Assembly (NCBI RefSeq): GCF_000317895.1
Contig: NC_019567.1
Span: 2,976,001 to 3,040,000 of the forward strand
Length of the DNA stretch: 64,000 nucleotides
Reading direction: 5' to 3'
DNA from: Bdellovibrio bacteriovorus str. Tiberius
GTDB taxonomy: Bacteria; Bdellovibrionota; Bdellovibrionia; Bdellovibrionales; Bdellovibrionaceae
Below, piece after piece: positions 32,348-41,592 of the stretch. The translations under genes and the position numbers were made by a program. The notes below the pieces were generated by a model. The model searched no databases and had not been told where the DNA came from. It was given only the letters and a program-made list of their open reading frames with translations. Numbering within the stretch: position 1 is the first letter of the stretch; every line of letters starts with the position of its first letter.

Positions 32348-34180
32348 TCAGACTTCATCTACCTTTATACCTTCAGCGGCCATAATTCTTAGGGCGTTGG
32401 TCGTAGGACATGGGCCTTGATTCAGATGATAATGGAAAACCATTTTACCGGAGCTGTCGATGTCTTCACGGAAGTGCAGATTCATCACCGACGGACTGCT
32501 TTGTTCCAAAACGGTCAGTTCCAGATCGTGAGTGGAAATAAAGCCCAAAGAAGTCTTTTCATTGGCCAAAGTTTGAATCACTGCACGCGAACCAATCTGA
32601 CGTTCGCGGTTGTTGGTTCCGCGGAAGATTTCGTCAATCAGATACAGCACCGGCGTGTTCGTGGCTGCGGTCTGCAGAATATCGCGCAGGCGACGAACTT
32701 CCGCATAGAAATACGAATATCCATCACGCAGGGAATCGCTGACTTCAATACAGGTTTCCACTTTCATCGGCACAGTCTGATAGCTGTCGGCAAAGACCGG
32801 CGCCCCCATATTGGCCAGAATCTGATTGATCCCCATAGTACGCAGGAAGGTCGACTTGCCTGACATATTCGATCCCGTCAAAAGACCCAGCGATTTGCTG
32901 TGCGGGAACCCAAAATCATTGGCCACAGCTTTGTTGCGATCCAAAAGAGGATGGAACACCTGCTTGCACTGCAGATTCATCGCTCCGTTTAAGACCGGAT
33001 AAGTTTGTGTCTGATACTTATCAAAAATCAACAGGGATCCCAGCACTTCAAACTCGGAAAGCTCTTCCACACACTGCGGGAAGTCCTTCACCATTTTCTG
33101 GCGCAGGCGTTCCAGGAAAAAAACCGAGGTCACTGTCCACGGCAACATCGCATTCAAAATGAAATGCAAAATCGGATTGGTCTGCGTTCCCACGAACCCC
33201 AGAACAGTATCGAGCTTTTGGGAAGTTCGTGAAGGGCGAACTTTATAAATTTGTGCGCACAACTGTGCCAGAGCCGGGCTGCTTTCGCATTTCTTTTCAA
33301 TGGACAAAAACAATGGCGCCAAGGCCGACAGGTGATGGGAAAGACCCGTTCCCTGCATGAACGCACGCCCCACCGACCCCAGGCTGAACAAACTTAGCAG
33401 TGGGAATGCCGCAAACAGAATCGTCGGCAGGGCAGTTTTGGTGGTCACGGCAAAAACCAGCAACAACACCGTCAGAACCCACAATACAAGATTGGCCACG
33501 AACAGTTTCACAAACTGGGGACCCACGAAAGAGTTTTTCAAAAATTCCTGAATCTGCAGGGTTGAAAGATTCAGTTCGTTGGAGTTGGCCTGAATCCCCA
33601 GACGGGTAAAGAACCACGATTGCGGACGCAGGGCCTGAATCTGCTGCTGTCTTTTCTGCAATAAGTCCGGAGTTAACGGCGCAACACTCATCCAGTGCAA
33701 AAGGCGGCGCAAGCCACCCTCCGAGAAAGTTTCATCCAGTACCGTCCACAGGGAATGAGACCCCACCAACCCCAGATCGCGAATCAGGGGATATTCCGCG
33801 GAAGCGTCAAGCGCCTGCTTCCAACTGCGCCCGGACATTTGCCCCTGACAGCGCTTTTTCTGGCGCCCCACGAACTGTTGCAGTCTTTGTAAATGCAGTA
33901 AATGGCGGCCGATATTGCGGGTGCGAATCACCAGATAAATGAAAACCAAAAGAACAACTGCGGGAACTGCAAAGCCGACACGAGCCTCGGCATTCATTGA
34001 CAATGGAATTAAGCTGGCAAAGAACAGCAGTCCAGAAACCAGGCGCCCGCTTTGATGACGTTGCAGTTTCGCCTGCCATCTTGTCAGAAGCAGATTCAAA
34101 CGCTGCTCTTTCCGATGAAGGGCCTGGGCGTTATTCAAAGACTTGGTCAGGGTGCCGGGAATGGATGCTGTGTCTGTCAT
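32348..34180 (-). CDS. membrane-anchored MutS-family ATPase
   Basis: 610 residues. Two pairs of hydrophobic segments (about residues 45-85 and 225-265) flank a helical region like the MutS lever/core. The C-terminal ATPase has Walker A TGSNMSGKST (Lys442), a Walker B in LYLIDEIFRGTNN and the STHDLELT signature. The N-terminal mismatch-recognition domain of MutS is missing. Related membrane MutS-like proteins occur in several phyla and their function is unknown. It is a single gene followed closely by none of the usual mismatch-repair partners. Confidence 0.85.
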   Translation of the reverse strand: MTDTASIPGTLTKSLNNAQALHRKEQRLNLLLTRWQAKLQRHQSGRLVSGLLFFASLIPLSMNAEARVGFAVPAVVLLVFIYLVIRTRNIGRHLLHLQRLQQFVGRQKKRCQGQMSGRSWKQALDASAEYPLIRDLGLVGSHSLWTVLDETFSEGGLRRLLHWMSVAPLTPDLLQKRQQQIQALRPQSWFFTRLGIQANSNELNLSTLQIQEFLKNSFVGPQFVKLFVANLVLWVLTVLLLVFAVTTKTALPTILFAAFPLLSLFSLGSVGRAFMQGTGLSHHLSALAPLFLSIEKKCESSPALAQLCAQIYKVRPSRTSQKLDTVLGFVGTQTNPILHFILNAMLPWTVTSVFFLERLRQKMVKDFPQCVEELSEFEVLGSLLIFDKYQTQTYPVLNGAMNLQCKQVFHPLLDRNKAVANDFGFPHSKSLGLLTGSNMSGKSTFLRTMGINQILANMGAPVFADSYQTVPMKVETCIEVSDSLRDGYSYFYAEVRRLRDILQTAATNTPVLYLIDEIFRGTNNRERQIGSRAVIQTLANEKTSLGFISTHDLELTVLEQSSPSVMNLHFREDIDSSGKMVFHYHLNQGPCPTTNALRIMAAEGIKVDEV

Positions 34181-34220
34181 GCCCTAATGATGCCGACGCC
34201 ATTTCATGCAGGCAACCCCA

Positions 34221-34254
34221 AAAGAAAAAACCCACCTTCCGAAGAAGGTGGGTT
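34221..34254 (-). terminator. intrinsic terminator of the DUF4382 gene
   Basis: AACCCACCTTC/GAAGGTGGGTT 11-bp stem with a CGAA loop; on the minus strand it is followed by TTTTTTCTTTT. Confidence 0.88.
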
Positions 34255-34265
34255 CACACATATTT

Positions 34266-35165
34266 TTACAGAAGCTGGCCCAGTTCATCCTGGGTCACAA
34301 CAGGATAGTCCTCACCATCGACAATTGGCGTATAATCCCAACCATCGTCTGAAGGATCATTCTGCTCCGGTTCAGTGACAAGCTCTTCACCTTCAGATGA
34401 CTCACCACCGGATTCTTCATTGCTGCCGGTTTCTTCTCCAACTGCAGGTTGTTCAGGCTGCACCGGTTCTTCAACAACAGGCTCAGATGGCTCTTCACCA
34501 CTGCCACTGTCTTCACCACCAGAACCGGTGTCACCACCGTTATCAACTGGAGGTTCGGGTTGAACGATCGGAGTTTTGAAAGCCGACTTCAGTTTCAAAA
34601 CAGGCTTCAGCAGACAGCCGCCATTTCCCTGCACAACTACGGATTTAAGCGCATCGAAGTCCACCACAATATTGTAGTGATGACCAGCCTCGAACTGCAC
34701 TTTGTTAGTCAGGATGATTTTCACACCCGTTTTCTGGGCGCTGGGCGTTTTCAATTCACAGACAGAATCGTCACCTTTCACGGCATAGTGTCCGGATGGT
34801 TTCAGAACCAGGCGAATCTGCTGAATGCGAATCCCGGCTGGCGCTTCCACATCCTGCAAAGGCAGGGTCACCCCGTTTTGCAGAGTCAGCAAATCCACAG
34901 GCCCCAGCCCCTGGGCCAAAATAAGCCTTCCGGCTTTGCCTGCCCCGGCGACCACAACCTCCATGTGATCAATATCGACCACCACGGATTTCAAGTCCTT
35001 GTTCGGCGCATCTGTCAGGTTGAAGCTGACGACAGCCTTTTCAGCATTGCTTTGTCCCAGCCCTGAGGCTGACGAGTCCGACGGGGACTCTGACACTTTC
35101 TGACTGCAAGCGGCGATCACCACCATCGCGCCAAGACTTACTGTCTTTAAGAACATATTTTTCAT
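34266..35165 (-). CDS. DUF4382 lipoprotein with acidic tail
   Basis: 299 residues from the ATG at 35165, which has a GGAGGG site. The signal peptide ends with lipobox VIAAC, so the mature Cys is lipidated. A DUF4382 beta-sandwich (about residues 45-200, with FNLTDAPNKDLKSVVV at its start) is followed by a low-complexity acidic Glu/Gly/Ser/Pro tail of about 95 residues. DUF4382 lipoproteins occur in many Gram-negatives without known function. The tail may be a flexible surface spacer or bind cations. Confidence 0.85.
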   Translation of the reverse strand: MKNMFLKTVSLGAMVVIAACSQKVSESPSDSSASGLGQSNAEKAVVSFNLTDAPNKDLKSVVVDIDHMEVVVAGAGKAGRLILAQGLGPVDLLTLQNGVTLPLQDVEAPAGIRIQQIRLVLKPSGHYAVKGDDSVCELKTPSAQKTGVKIILTNKVQFEAGHHYNIVVDFDALKSVVVQGNGGCLLKPVLKLKSAFKTPIVQPEPPVDNGGDTGSGGEDSGSGEEPSEPVVEEPVQPEQPAVGEETGSNEESGGESSEGEELVTEPEQNDPSDDGWDYTPIVDGEDYPVVTQDELGQLL

Positions 35166-35423
35166 ACTACCCTCCTGGCAGAATCTTTCCCTAAATGTAC
35201 ACCCGGGATCCGAAATACCCAAAATTACCCAAAGTGGTTCAGTCATTCTGAGAGTGCTGTCAACGACCTGGACAGTTTTCCATAGATTTAAGCCTTCCGT
35301 AGGATTGAAGAAAATGCCCCCAATCCCCCCGGTGGATTTCGTAGATCCATTCATATTCCAACCTATCGTTTGCCAAGCTGAAGTTTTAGTCCTACTGTGG
35401 CCGCAAAACGTATCGGAGACGCC

Positions 35424-36917
35424 ATGGCCCTTTTACTCGTGAGCATCTGTCTAGCCGCCGTCATCTTTCTGTATTTCAATAACAACCCTCTGAATCACTC
35501 GAAAAAATTTATCTTCAGGCGCTTCGTCAACTGGTTCCCACTGGGCATGAGCTATGCCTTCCTGTACATGGCCCGCTACAATCTGAATGTGTCAAAGAAC
35601 GCCATGGGCGACATGATGACCAAAGAACAGTTCGGGATCATCTTTGCCGCCGGCACCATCGTTTACGGTTTGTCATTTCTGATTAACGGCCCTCTGGTGG
35701 ATCGCATCGGCGGAAAAAAAGGAATCATCATTGCCACCCTGGGTTCAGCGTTGATGAATCTGTTGATGGGTGGCGCTACTTATCTTTATCTTATGGGCCG
35801 CTTGAAAACCAATATGGTCGTGGCCTTCTCGGTTCTGTATGCCTTGAACATGTTCTTTCAAAGTTACGGTGCCGTTTCCATCATCAAAGTGAAAGCTTAT
35901 TGGTTCCACGTGCGCGAGCGCGGGATCTTTGGCGCCATCTTCGGCACTTTGATTTCTTTCGGTGTCTATTTTGCCTTCGACTGGGGTCAGGCGATTGTGG
36001 ATGCCTCAAAACTGAATCCCGAAGGGCCTCGCACCGCCTTCCAGGATTTCATCCAGCATATCTTCGCCATTGATACCGGGGCCACCGATGCAACCTGGCT
36101 GGTCTTTACCATTCCGGCCTTTATCCTGATCGTGTGGGCCCTGATTGACATGGTCCTGTTGAAGGACTCCCCCAAAGAAGCCAACTTCGATGAATTTGAC
36201 ACCGCCGACGCCTCTTCTGGTGATGATGACGATGTCAAAATCACCATGGGTTTGATCTTCAAGAAAGTTTTTGCCAACCCTGTCATGATCACGATTGCTC
36301 TGGTGGATTTCACCTCGGGTGTTTTACGTAACGGCATCATGCAATGGTACTTAATCTTCGCCAATGAAACCAAAGAAACAAATCCGGCATTCTATGCAGG
36401 ATCTGAGTTCTTTATCAAAAACTGGGGTCTGTTGCTGTGCCTGACCGGGGTTCTGGGCGGCTTTATCGCAGGACTTGTTTCAGACAAAATGTTCCAGTCC
36501 CGTCGCGGGCCTCCAGCGGCAATCAACAATTTCATCATGATTTTCCTTTTGATCGCGATGTGTTTCTTCCTGACAAAGAATCCAACCATGTTCGGCCTGG
36601 CAGCCGTGCTGATGACCCTGGCGGTGATCGGCGTGCATTCACTGATGTCGGGAACTGCCGCTGCTGACTTTGGCGGCAAAAAAATGACTGCCACCGCATC
36701 GGGTATTGTGGATGGCTGCGTGTATCTTGGATCAGGCCTGCAATCTCTTTCAATTGGGTATCTGTCAGCAAAGAACTGGCACTACTGGCCTCTGTTCCTG
36801 ATCCCGTTTGCGGGACTGGGGTTGATCCTGGCTTTGCGTATGTGGAAAGAGCTTCCGGAAGCCACCAAGAAATACATTCTGGAAGTCGAAAAGGCGGAAG
36901 CCCAGAAACAGCATTGA
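35424..36917 (+). CDS. MFS transporter, GlpT/UhpT (organophosphate antiporter) type
   Basis: 497 residues, twelve membrane helices, and the organophosphate:phosphate antiporter pattern at the N-terminal half (FLYMARYNLNVSKNAMGD, including the substrate Arg). Family members swap sugar phosphates or glycerol-3-phosphate for inorganic phosphate; import of prey-derived phosphorylated compounds is plausible. The ATG at 35424 follows CGGAG by five bases; an upstream GTG would add 9 residues. No sensor genes (uhpABC) adjoin. Confidence 0.87.
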   Translation: MALLLVSICLAAVIFLYFNNNPLNHSKKFIFRRFVNWFPLGMSYAFLYMARYNLNVSKNAMGDMMTKEQFGIIFAAGTIVYGLSFLINGPLVDRIGGKKGIIIATLGSALMNLLMGGATYLYLMGRLKTNMVVAFSVLYALNMFFQSYGAVSIIKVKAYWFHVRERGIFGAIFGTLISFGVYFAFDWGQAIVDASKLNPEGPRTAFQDFIQHIFAIDTGATDATWLVFTIPAFILIVWALIDMVLLKDSPKEANFDEFDTADASSGDDDDVKITMGLIFKKVFANPVMITIALVDFTSGVLRNGIMQWYLIFANETKETNPAFYAGSEFFIKNWGLLLCLTGVLGGFIAGLVSDKMFQSRRGPPAAINNFIMIFLLIAMCFFLTKNPTMFGLAAVLMTLAVIGVHSLMSGTAAADFGGKKMTATASGIVDGCVYLGSGLQSLSIGYLSAKNWHYWPLFLIPFAGLGLILALRMWKELPEATKKYILEVEKAEAQKQH

Positions 36918-37029
36918 CTCTCTGGTCCAAAGCCGCTTTTTGTTACCTTTGTGCTAGTGATTGTGAAGCCCGTCTCTGGTAAAAAGCTCTGAACTGTTCT
37001 ATATTGAAGGCAGCAAAAGGAGCTTTATC

Positions 37030-37212
37030 ATGGAATTATGGTTTGTACTTGGATTTTTGGCAGTTGCCGGAATCTCCGTGATCATCTACTTCTGCCTTAT
37101 GGTGTTCTTCCCTGAATGGGTTGGTATCACAGGCAAGATCGCCCTGCGTGCCGAACAAAGCCACCGCGAAGGTGAATCAGAAGACCCTGGCAACACTCCT
37201 ATCAAAGGCTAG
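37030..37212 (+). CDS. small single-pass membrane protein
   Basis: 60 residues: one membrane helix (residues 3-28) and a charged tail. A strong ribosome site (AAAGGAGC) precedes the ATG and a terminator follows directly; the stop codon lies in its stem. Function unknown. Confidence 0.7.
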   Translation: MELWFVLGFLAVAGISVIIYFCLMVFFPEWVGITGKIALRAEQSHREGESEDPGNTPIKG

Positions 37213-37240
37213 GTCGCAGTCCTTGCGACCTAGTTGTTTT
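37209..37240 (+). terminator. intrinsic terminator overlapping two stop codons
   Basis: CTAGGTCGCA/TGCGACCTAG, 10 bp, followed by TTGTTTTT. Stops of the small membrane gene (plus) and the AraC gene (minus) both lie in the stem arms. Confidence 0.88.
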
Positions 37241-38069
37241 TATCCCTGAAGGCCCCCGGACTGAATCCTGTTTTCGCCTTAAAAAACCGACTGAAATAAT
37301 TCGGATCCTGAAACCCCAAAGTAAGACCCACTTCAGCTACCGGCATGGATGTGTATCCCAGATAGCGCTGCGCCTCCAGCAAACAGCGATCGTGAATCAT
37401 TTCGCGTGCTGACTTTCCCAACAATCGATGCACCCGCATGGTCAGTGCTTTGGGTGAAAGCCCCAAAGCCTTGGCATAAAATTCGACGTTGTGCTGACGA
37501 TTGAAATTCAATTCAATCAATCGTTCAAAATCACCGAGGAAAGCCCCCTCACTTTTTTTGACCGCTGTTCTGCCAGAAAGACGAAACAGGGACAGAATCA
37601 GAATATTCAAATGACTCTTCAAAGCACTGCCGTACCCGCGATCACGCGAGACGAACTCGCCGCACATCTTTTCACAATGGAAATAGAATTCTTTCTGCTG
37701 AGCCGCTGAAGACAGCTTCAAATGTTCTGGCAATTCATGCAGGCTTTGGAACAATTCCCGGTCCATGGCATCAAGACTTAAGGATTCGACGTAAAACTCA
37801 ATGACATAGCCCTTGGCGCCTTGCAGATCCCAACGGTGCACCTGCCCCGGCTTTACTACAAAGACCGCTCCTGCCTTGATCGGATAGGTTTCAAAGTCGC
37901 TCTCGTGCTGACCTCGGCCCCCAGCCACAACGACGACCTGAAAGAAATCATGACGATGAGGAAATGGCACCGCTGGTTTCACGCGGCCTTCCAGACGCTC
38001 GGCGCGAATGTCACCGCGTTCAGCTTTGACTACTCCCAATGACTTCATGGGATGAAGTGTGTTTACCAT
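37230..38069 (-). CDS. AraC family transcriptional regulator
   Basis: 279 residues: an N-terminal cupin ligand domain (about 15-110, with PHRHDFFQVVVV) and a C-terminal double helix-turn-helix (about 180-278) ending LGFQDPNYFSRFFKAKTGFSPGAFR, the AraC signature. The ATG at 38069 has an AGGAG site nine bases upstream. Target and ligand are unknown; the divergent gene encodes a small exported protein. Confidence 0.93.
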   Translation of the reverse strand: MVNTLHPMKSLGVVKAERGDIRAERLEGRVKPAVPFPHRHDFFQVVVVAGGRGQHESDFETYPIKAGAVFVVKPGQVHRWDLQGAKGYVIEFYVESLSLDAMDRELFQSLHELPEHLKLSSAAQQKEFYFHCEKMCGEFVSRDRGYGSALKSHLNILILSLFRLSGRTAVKKSEGAFLGDFERLIELNFNRQHNVEFYAKALGLSPKALTMRVHRLLGKSAREMIHDRCLLEAQRYLGYTSMPVAEVGLTLGFQDPNYFSRFFKAKTGFSPGAFRDKNN

Positions 38070-38173
38070 GTCAAATCACTCCTCATTGTAAAACCTCACA
38101 GATCCGGGTTTTATTTTGTCCGACTTATCATAACCCCGGTATAAAAACTCATCAACCAATGGAGGGTATCACA

Positions 38174-38620
38174 ATGAAAAAGTATTTTTTATCTGCAGCA
38201 ATGATTTTAAGCGCGGCAAACCCCGCTTGGGCCGCCGAACTGACACCGGGAAATCTGGTGGGACGCTACAAAGTGGAGGCCCGCGCCGGGTTCCAGAAAG
38301 TTTATGCGAATTTCCGCGTCGTCAATACAACCGAATTCGAAGTGCAACGAACTTATCCCAATGGAAATGTGGATGAGGTCTGCAACGGCACCTTCAACCT
38401 GCTCAGCAGCGTCAGCTGGGATGAAGAATTCCTGATCATGGCGGCTAAAAAGAACTTCAAAGGCTCTTTCACCTGCCCAAGCGACCGTTCCAAGGAAATC
38501 AGCTTTAATATCGACTTTGGCACCACCACCACGGACGATCTGGCTCGCGGCACGAGCGTCAGTCTGACCAGCTCTATCGCACCGGGCATGCGTTTGAATG
38601 CTTACGTGAAGAAGCAATAA
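38174..38620 (+). CDS. small secreted protein of unknown function
   Basis: 148 residues with signal peptide (cut after WAA, about residue 21), then a beta-rich domain with two cysteines. Strong GGAGGG ribosome site; the ATG at 38174 starts the signal peptide. Lies divergent from the AraC gene, so possibly its target. Unknown family. Confidence 0.72.
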   Translation: MKKYFLSAAMILSAANPAWAAELTPGNLVGRYKVEARAGFQKVYANFRVVNTTEFEVQRTYPNGNVDEVCNGTFNLLSSVSWDEEFLIMAAKKNFKGSFTCPSDRSKEISFNIDFGTTTTDDLARGTSVSLTSSIAPGMRLNAYVKKQ

Positions 38621-38640
38621 TCCTAAAAACCCAACAAATA

Positions 38641-38676
38641 AAAAAGGCGCTCTCTTTCGAGAAGCGCCTTTTCTTT
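38641..38676. terminator. bidirectional intrinsic terminator
   Basis: AAGGCGC-TCTC stem with GAGA-AGCGCCTT (one bulge), T-runs on both sides, between convergent genes. Confidence 0.85.
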
Positions 38677-38691
38677 TAAGCCTGTCTGATA

Positions 38692-39237
38692 TTAGATTGG
38701 CTCAACTTCCGGCTCTGAGATCGCTTCGATGTATAGCTTATCCACACCGACTTGCACTCCGATACCTTTCAACAATTGCAAAGAGATATTCATCGCCAGT
38801 TGTGGCAGGCCCACTTTCACAGCTGTGAATGCGCCCACGCCACCGATGATAGCTGCTTCACCTTGCGCCACCAGGTATTTACCCAGGATCACGTCTGGAT
38901 TGGAGTTGAACAGACTGATTTCAGAAGAAACACCTTTAAGCTTGAAATAGCCGATTCCCGCCGTTGCGCCAATCCAATGATGTCCGATCGTCACCATCAC
39001 ATCCTGTGTATAGCGAGTCCCCTTGATGCTCTTACAATGAAGTGTCCCGTAGGCCACAGTTTTGAAATGCCCGACAATAACTTTGATACCTTTGGATGTC
39101 CCTTTAAAGGTCATGCCGCAACCCCACAGGCGATTTCCCATGATGCTGGCATCATTATCCATTGTCACCGCATCCGTGCTGGCCTGGGCAAATGCTCCTG
39201 TCAGACCGATCGCCAAAAACAGAATCAACTTTTTCAT
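38692..39237 (-). CDS. secreted glycine-rich beta protein of unknown function
   Basis: 181 residues: signal peptide (cut after AQA, about residue 18), then alternating Gly-rich and hydrophobic strands with a Cys pair (Cys in LWGCGMTF and TLHCKSIKG). GGAGGAAG ribosome site. Single gene. It may be a small beta-barrel or lipid-binding protein; that is guesswork. Confidence 0.68.
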   Translation of the reverse strand: MKKLILFLAIGLTGAFAQASTDAVTMDNDASIMGNRLWGCGMTFKGTSKGIKVIVGHFKTVAYGTLHCKSIKGTRYTQDVMVTIGHHWIGATAGIGYFKLKGVSSEISLFNSNPDVILGKYLVAQGEAAIIGGVGAFTAVKVGLPQLAMNISLQLLKGIGVQVGVDKLYIEAISEPEVEPI

Positions 39238-39447
39238 ACTTTCTTCCTCCTTGTTTCGTACAATAAATTGTCCGTGTTCTCTATTCGGAGGTAATTCGCG
39301 GAACTAGGCAAGCCGTCGGACGAAACACATATCTTTACCGACAAACCCCTGCATTTTCCCATACTTCCCATGGTAACAGCGGGCTGGACTCCTGTTGGCA
39401 GACAGGATATTGTGAACGCTCACATCTAGTTACATTCTGAGGTACTT

Positions 39448-40578
39448 ATGGTTGAAAACTGCAAGAACTGGCTTTCAAAAGACGTCCTTCCTCTTTGGTT
39501 GAACAAAGGGGTTGATTGGGAACGCGGCGGCTTCGTTGAATCATTTTCTTTGGAAGGCGAACCTCAGGATGTTCCACGTCGCTCGATGGTTCAAGCCCGC
39601 CAGATCTACAGTCTGCGTCTGGGTATGGAACTGGGCCTTTGCGATCCGGAAAAATCCCGTAAAGCCATCGACATCGGGGCCGCGGTTTTGATCAAAAACT
39701 ATTCTCTGCCTTCCGGTGGTTTCATCCACTCTGCAACCAAAGAGGGCGAGGCGAAAAACACCACACCAGATCTGTATGCTCAGGCCTTTGCCCTGTTCGG
39801 ACTGGCACACGCTTATGCCGTGAACCCACTTCCGCAATACAAAGAGCGTTCCCGCCAGTTGGTTCAGTATCTTTACAACGAACGCCACCTGACCCAAGGG
39901 GGTTTCACCGAACTGACCGACAAAGGTGTGCAGTACGAAGCCAATCCGCACATGCACATGTTTGAATCCGCGGTTGCGTGGATGGCCGTGGACAATGATC
40001 CTCTTTGGAAAAAGCTGGCCGACGAAATTCTGAATCTGTGCCTGACGAAATTCATTGATCCTGAATCCGGCACCCTGGCTGAACACTTCAACGCCGACTG
40101 GTCCCCGATTCTGGAAAACGGCAAGTTCGTGTTTGAACCCGGCCACCAGTATGAATGGGCGTGGTTGATGGGACTTTATCAGGGCCTGACCGGCAAAGAT
40201 CTGACGGCCGTGCGTGAAAATCTGATCGTGCTGAGTGAAAAGCATGGCATCTGGAACGAGCGTAAATCCGTGATCGATGAAGTGTGGAATGATCTGTCTG
40301 CCAAAACAAAAACATCCCGCTTCTGGCCTCAGTGTGAACGCATCAAAGCGGTTCTGCAGATGGGTCTGGAAAAGAAAGACCAGCGCGCGCAGTATGCACA
40401 GGCGGCCGATGAAGCCATGGCGACATTGTTTAAGTTCTTTGAAACTCCACAAAAAGGTCTGTGGTTTGATACCTGGCAGGAAAGCGGTGAATTCCGAATT
40501 CAGCCAGCCAAGGCCAGCTCGCTTTATCACATTATCGGCGCCATCAACGAATACGTGCGCTATCGCCCAAAACTGTAA
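39448..40578 (+). CDS. AGE-family sugar epimerase/isomerase
   Basis: 376 residues with the alpha6/alpha6-barrel pattern of N-acylglucosamine 2-epimerases and related mannose/cellobiose isomerases: WERGGFVESF near the start, PHMHMFESAVAW with paired active-site His in the middle, EPGHQYEWAWL, and RxxPAKASSLYHIIGA at the end. It interconverts sugars such as GlcNAc/ManNAc or mannose/fructose. Because no sialic acid genes adjoin, a mannose or glucosamine type reaction is as likely. GAGG ribosome site. Confidence 0.87.
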   Translation: MVENCKNWLSKDVLPLWLNKGVDWERGGFVESFSLEGEPQDVPRRSMVQARQIYSLRLGMELGLCDPEKSRKAIDIGAAVLIKNYSLPSGGFIHSATKEGEAKNTTPDLYAQAFALFGLAHAYAVNPLPQYKERSRQLVQYLYNERHLTQGGFTELTDKGVQYEANPHMHMFESAVAWMAVDNDPLWKKLADEILNLCLTKFIDPESGTLAEHFNADWSPILENGKFVFEPGHQYEWAWLMGLYQGLTGKDLTAVRENLIVLSEKHGIWNERKSVIDEVWNDLSAKTKTSRFWPQCERIKAVLQMGLEKKDQRAQYAQAADEAMATLFKFFETPQKGLWFDTWQESGEFRIQPAKASSLYHIIGAINEYVRYRPKL

Positions 40579-40590
40579 GGCGAAACGAAA

Positions 40591-40611
40591 ACCGCCCTTT
40601 CTAAGGGCGGT
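40591..40611 (-). terminator. terminator hairpin with embedded stop codon
   Basis: ACCGCCCTT/AAGGGCGGT, 9 bp with a TCT loop, T-rich on the minus side. The stop of the minus-strand ferredoxin-like gene lies in the loop and arm. Confidence 0.7.
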
Positions 40612-40882
40612 CAATTCTGATCAGGATGTCGTCGACGATACTTTCCACCGTCGATCCCCGGGTCATGCCCATGCGGTTTAAAACCACAATGCTGAGTCGG
40701 TTTTCAGGACAAAGACGCATACAAGAAACAGTGCTCAGATTCCACTCCACGTCCGGTCGACGCGCAGTCAGCGCCTCTTGAACTTCAGCCAGAAAAAGTT
40801 TGCGGGATTCAACAGCGCTTTCAGCTCTGGATTCCGTGGATCTGGCGATGCACCCTGAACAAATTTCAATATTCTGTTTCAA
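40601..40882 (-). CDS. thioredoxin-like [2Fe-2S] ferredoxin-type protein
   Basis: 93 residues with four cysteines in the order C8-x2-C11 and C54-x3-C58 (CSGC and CMRLC), as in small thioredoxin-like ferredoxins (DUF1636 type). It would bind one [2Fe-2S] cluster for electron transfer. Single gene, divergent from the amidotransferase. Family assignment is from the cysteine spacing only. Confidence 0.62.
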   Translation of the reverse strand: MKQNIEICSGCIARSTESRAESAVESRKLFLAEVQEALTARRPDVEWNLSTVSCMRLCPENRLSIVVLNRMGMTRGSTVESIVDDILIRIDRP

Positions 40883-40926
40883 AAAAATCGTCCCCTTTTC
40901 CTGAGTTTCTGACTATAGTGCGCCCC

Positions 40927-41592
40927 ATGCAAGATCTTCTTATTATCCAGCACGAAAATGACACTCCTCCGGGCACCGTTCTGCTTTGGGCGAAACAACA
41001 GGGACTAAAACCCCACGTCTGGAATATTGCCACAGAACCGGCTCCGTTCAAACCTGAAGACATCAAAGCTTTGGTGATTTGCGGTGGTACGATGGACACC
41101 TTCGAAGAAGACAAGCACCCTTGGTTGATTGACGAAAAAGTCTTTATCAAAAAATGCGTGAAGCTGGGCATGCCCGTCTTCGGCCTTTGCCTGGGCAGCC
41201 AGTTGCTGGCGGAAGTTCTGGGCGGACGTGTGTACGCTGCCGGAAAATGGGAAGTTGGCTTTGTGCCGGTGACCATGAAAGATCAGACGAGTCCGTACAC
41301 CCTGAATGTCTTCCACTGGCATCAATGCACTTTCGATCTGCCTCCGGGTGGCGAGCTGATGGCGACGAACGACTTTTTCCCGAATCAGGCTTTCCGCTGG
41401 GGCACCAACGTGGTGGCCACCCAGTTCCATCCCGAATCCACCTTGGAATGGATCCACGAATGCGCCGATTCCGTGACACCGGAACAAGCAGGCCTGGTCC
41501 AAACAAAAAAGGAGATGCTCGAAAGCATCCCCTTGCAACAGCCCATGCAGGACTGGTTCTTTAAAACTTTGACTCAATGGTACCAAGTCTAG
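40927..41592 (+). CDS. class I glutamine amidotransferase-like protein
   Basis: 221 residues with the GATase nucleophile elbow GLCLGSQ (Cys88) and the catalytic His/Glu in TQFHPEST. This is the stand-alone GMP-synthase-like amidotransferase class, which hydrolyses glutamine or related gamma-glutamyl compounds. ATG at 40927 was chosen; an in-frame GTG nine bases earlier is possible. No synthase partner is nearby. Confidence 0.87.
   Translation: MQDLLIIQHENDTPPGTVLLWAKQQGLKPHVWNIATEPAPFKPEDIKALVICGGTMDTFEEDKHPWLIDEKVFIKKCVKLGMPVFGLCLGSQLLAEVLGGRVYAAGKWEVGFVPVTMKDQTSPYTLNVFHWHQCTFDLPPGGELMATNDFFPNQAFRWGTNVVATQFHPESTLEWIHECADSVTPEQAGLVQTKKEMLESIPLQQPMQDWFFKTLTQWYQV

Noticed and set aside
39541-40614. 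357-codon minus-strand frame opposite the AGE epimerase gene
   Set aside because: Antisense shadow; the plus-strand protein has clear family motifs.
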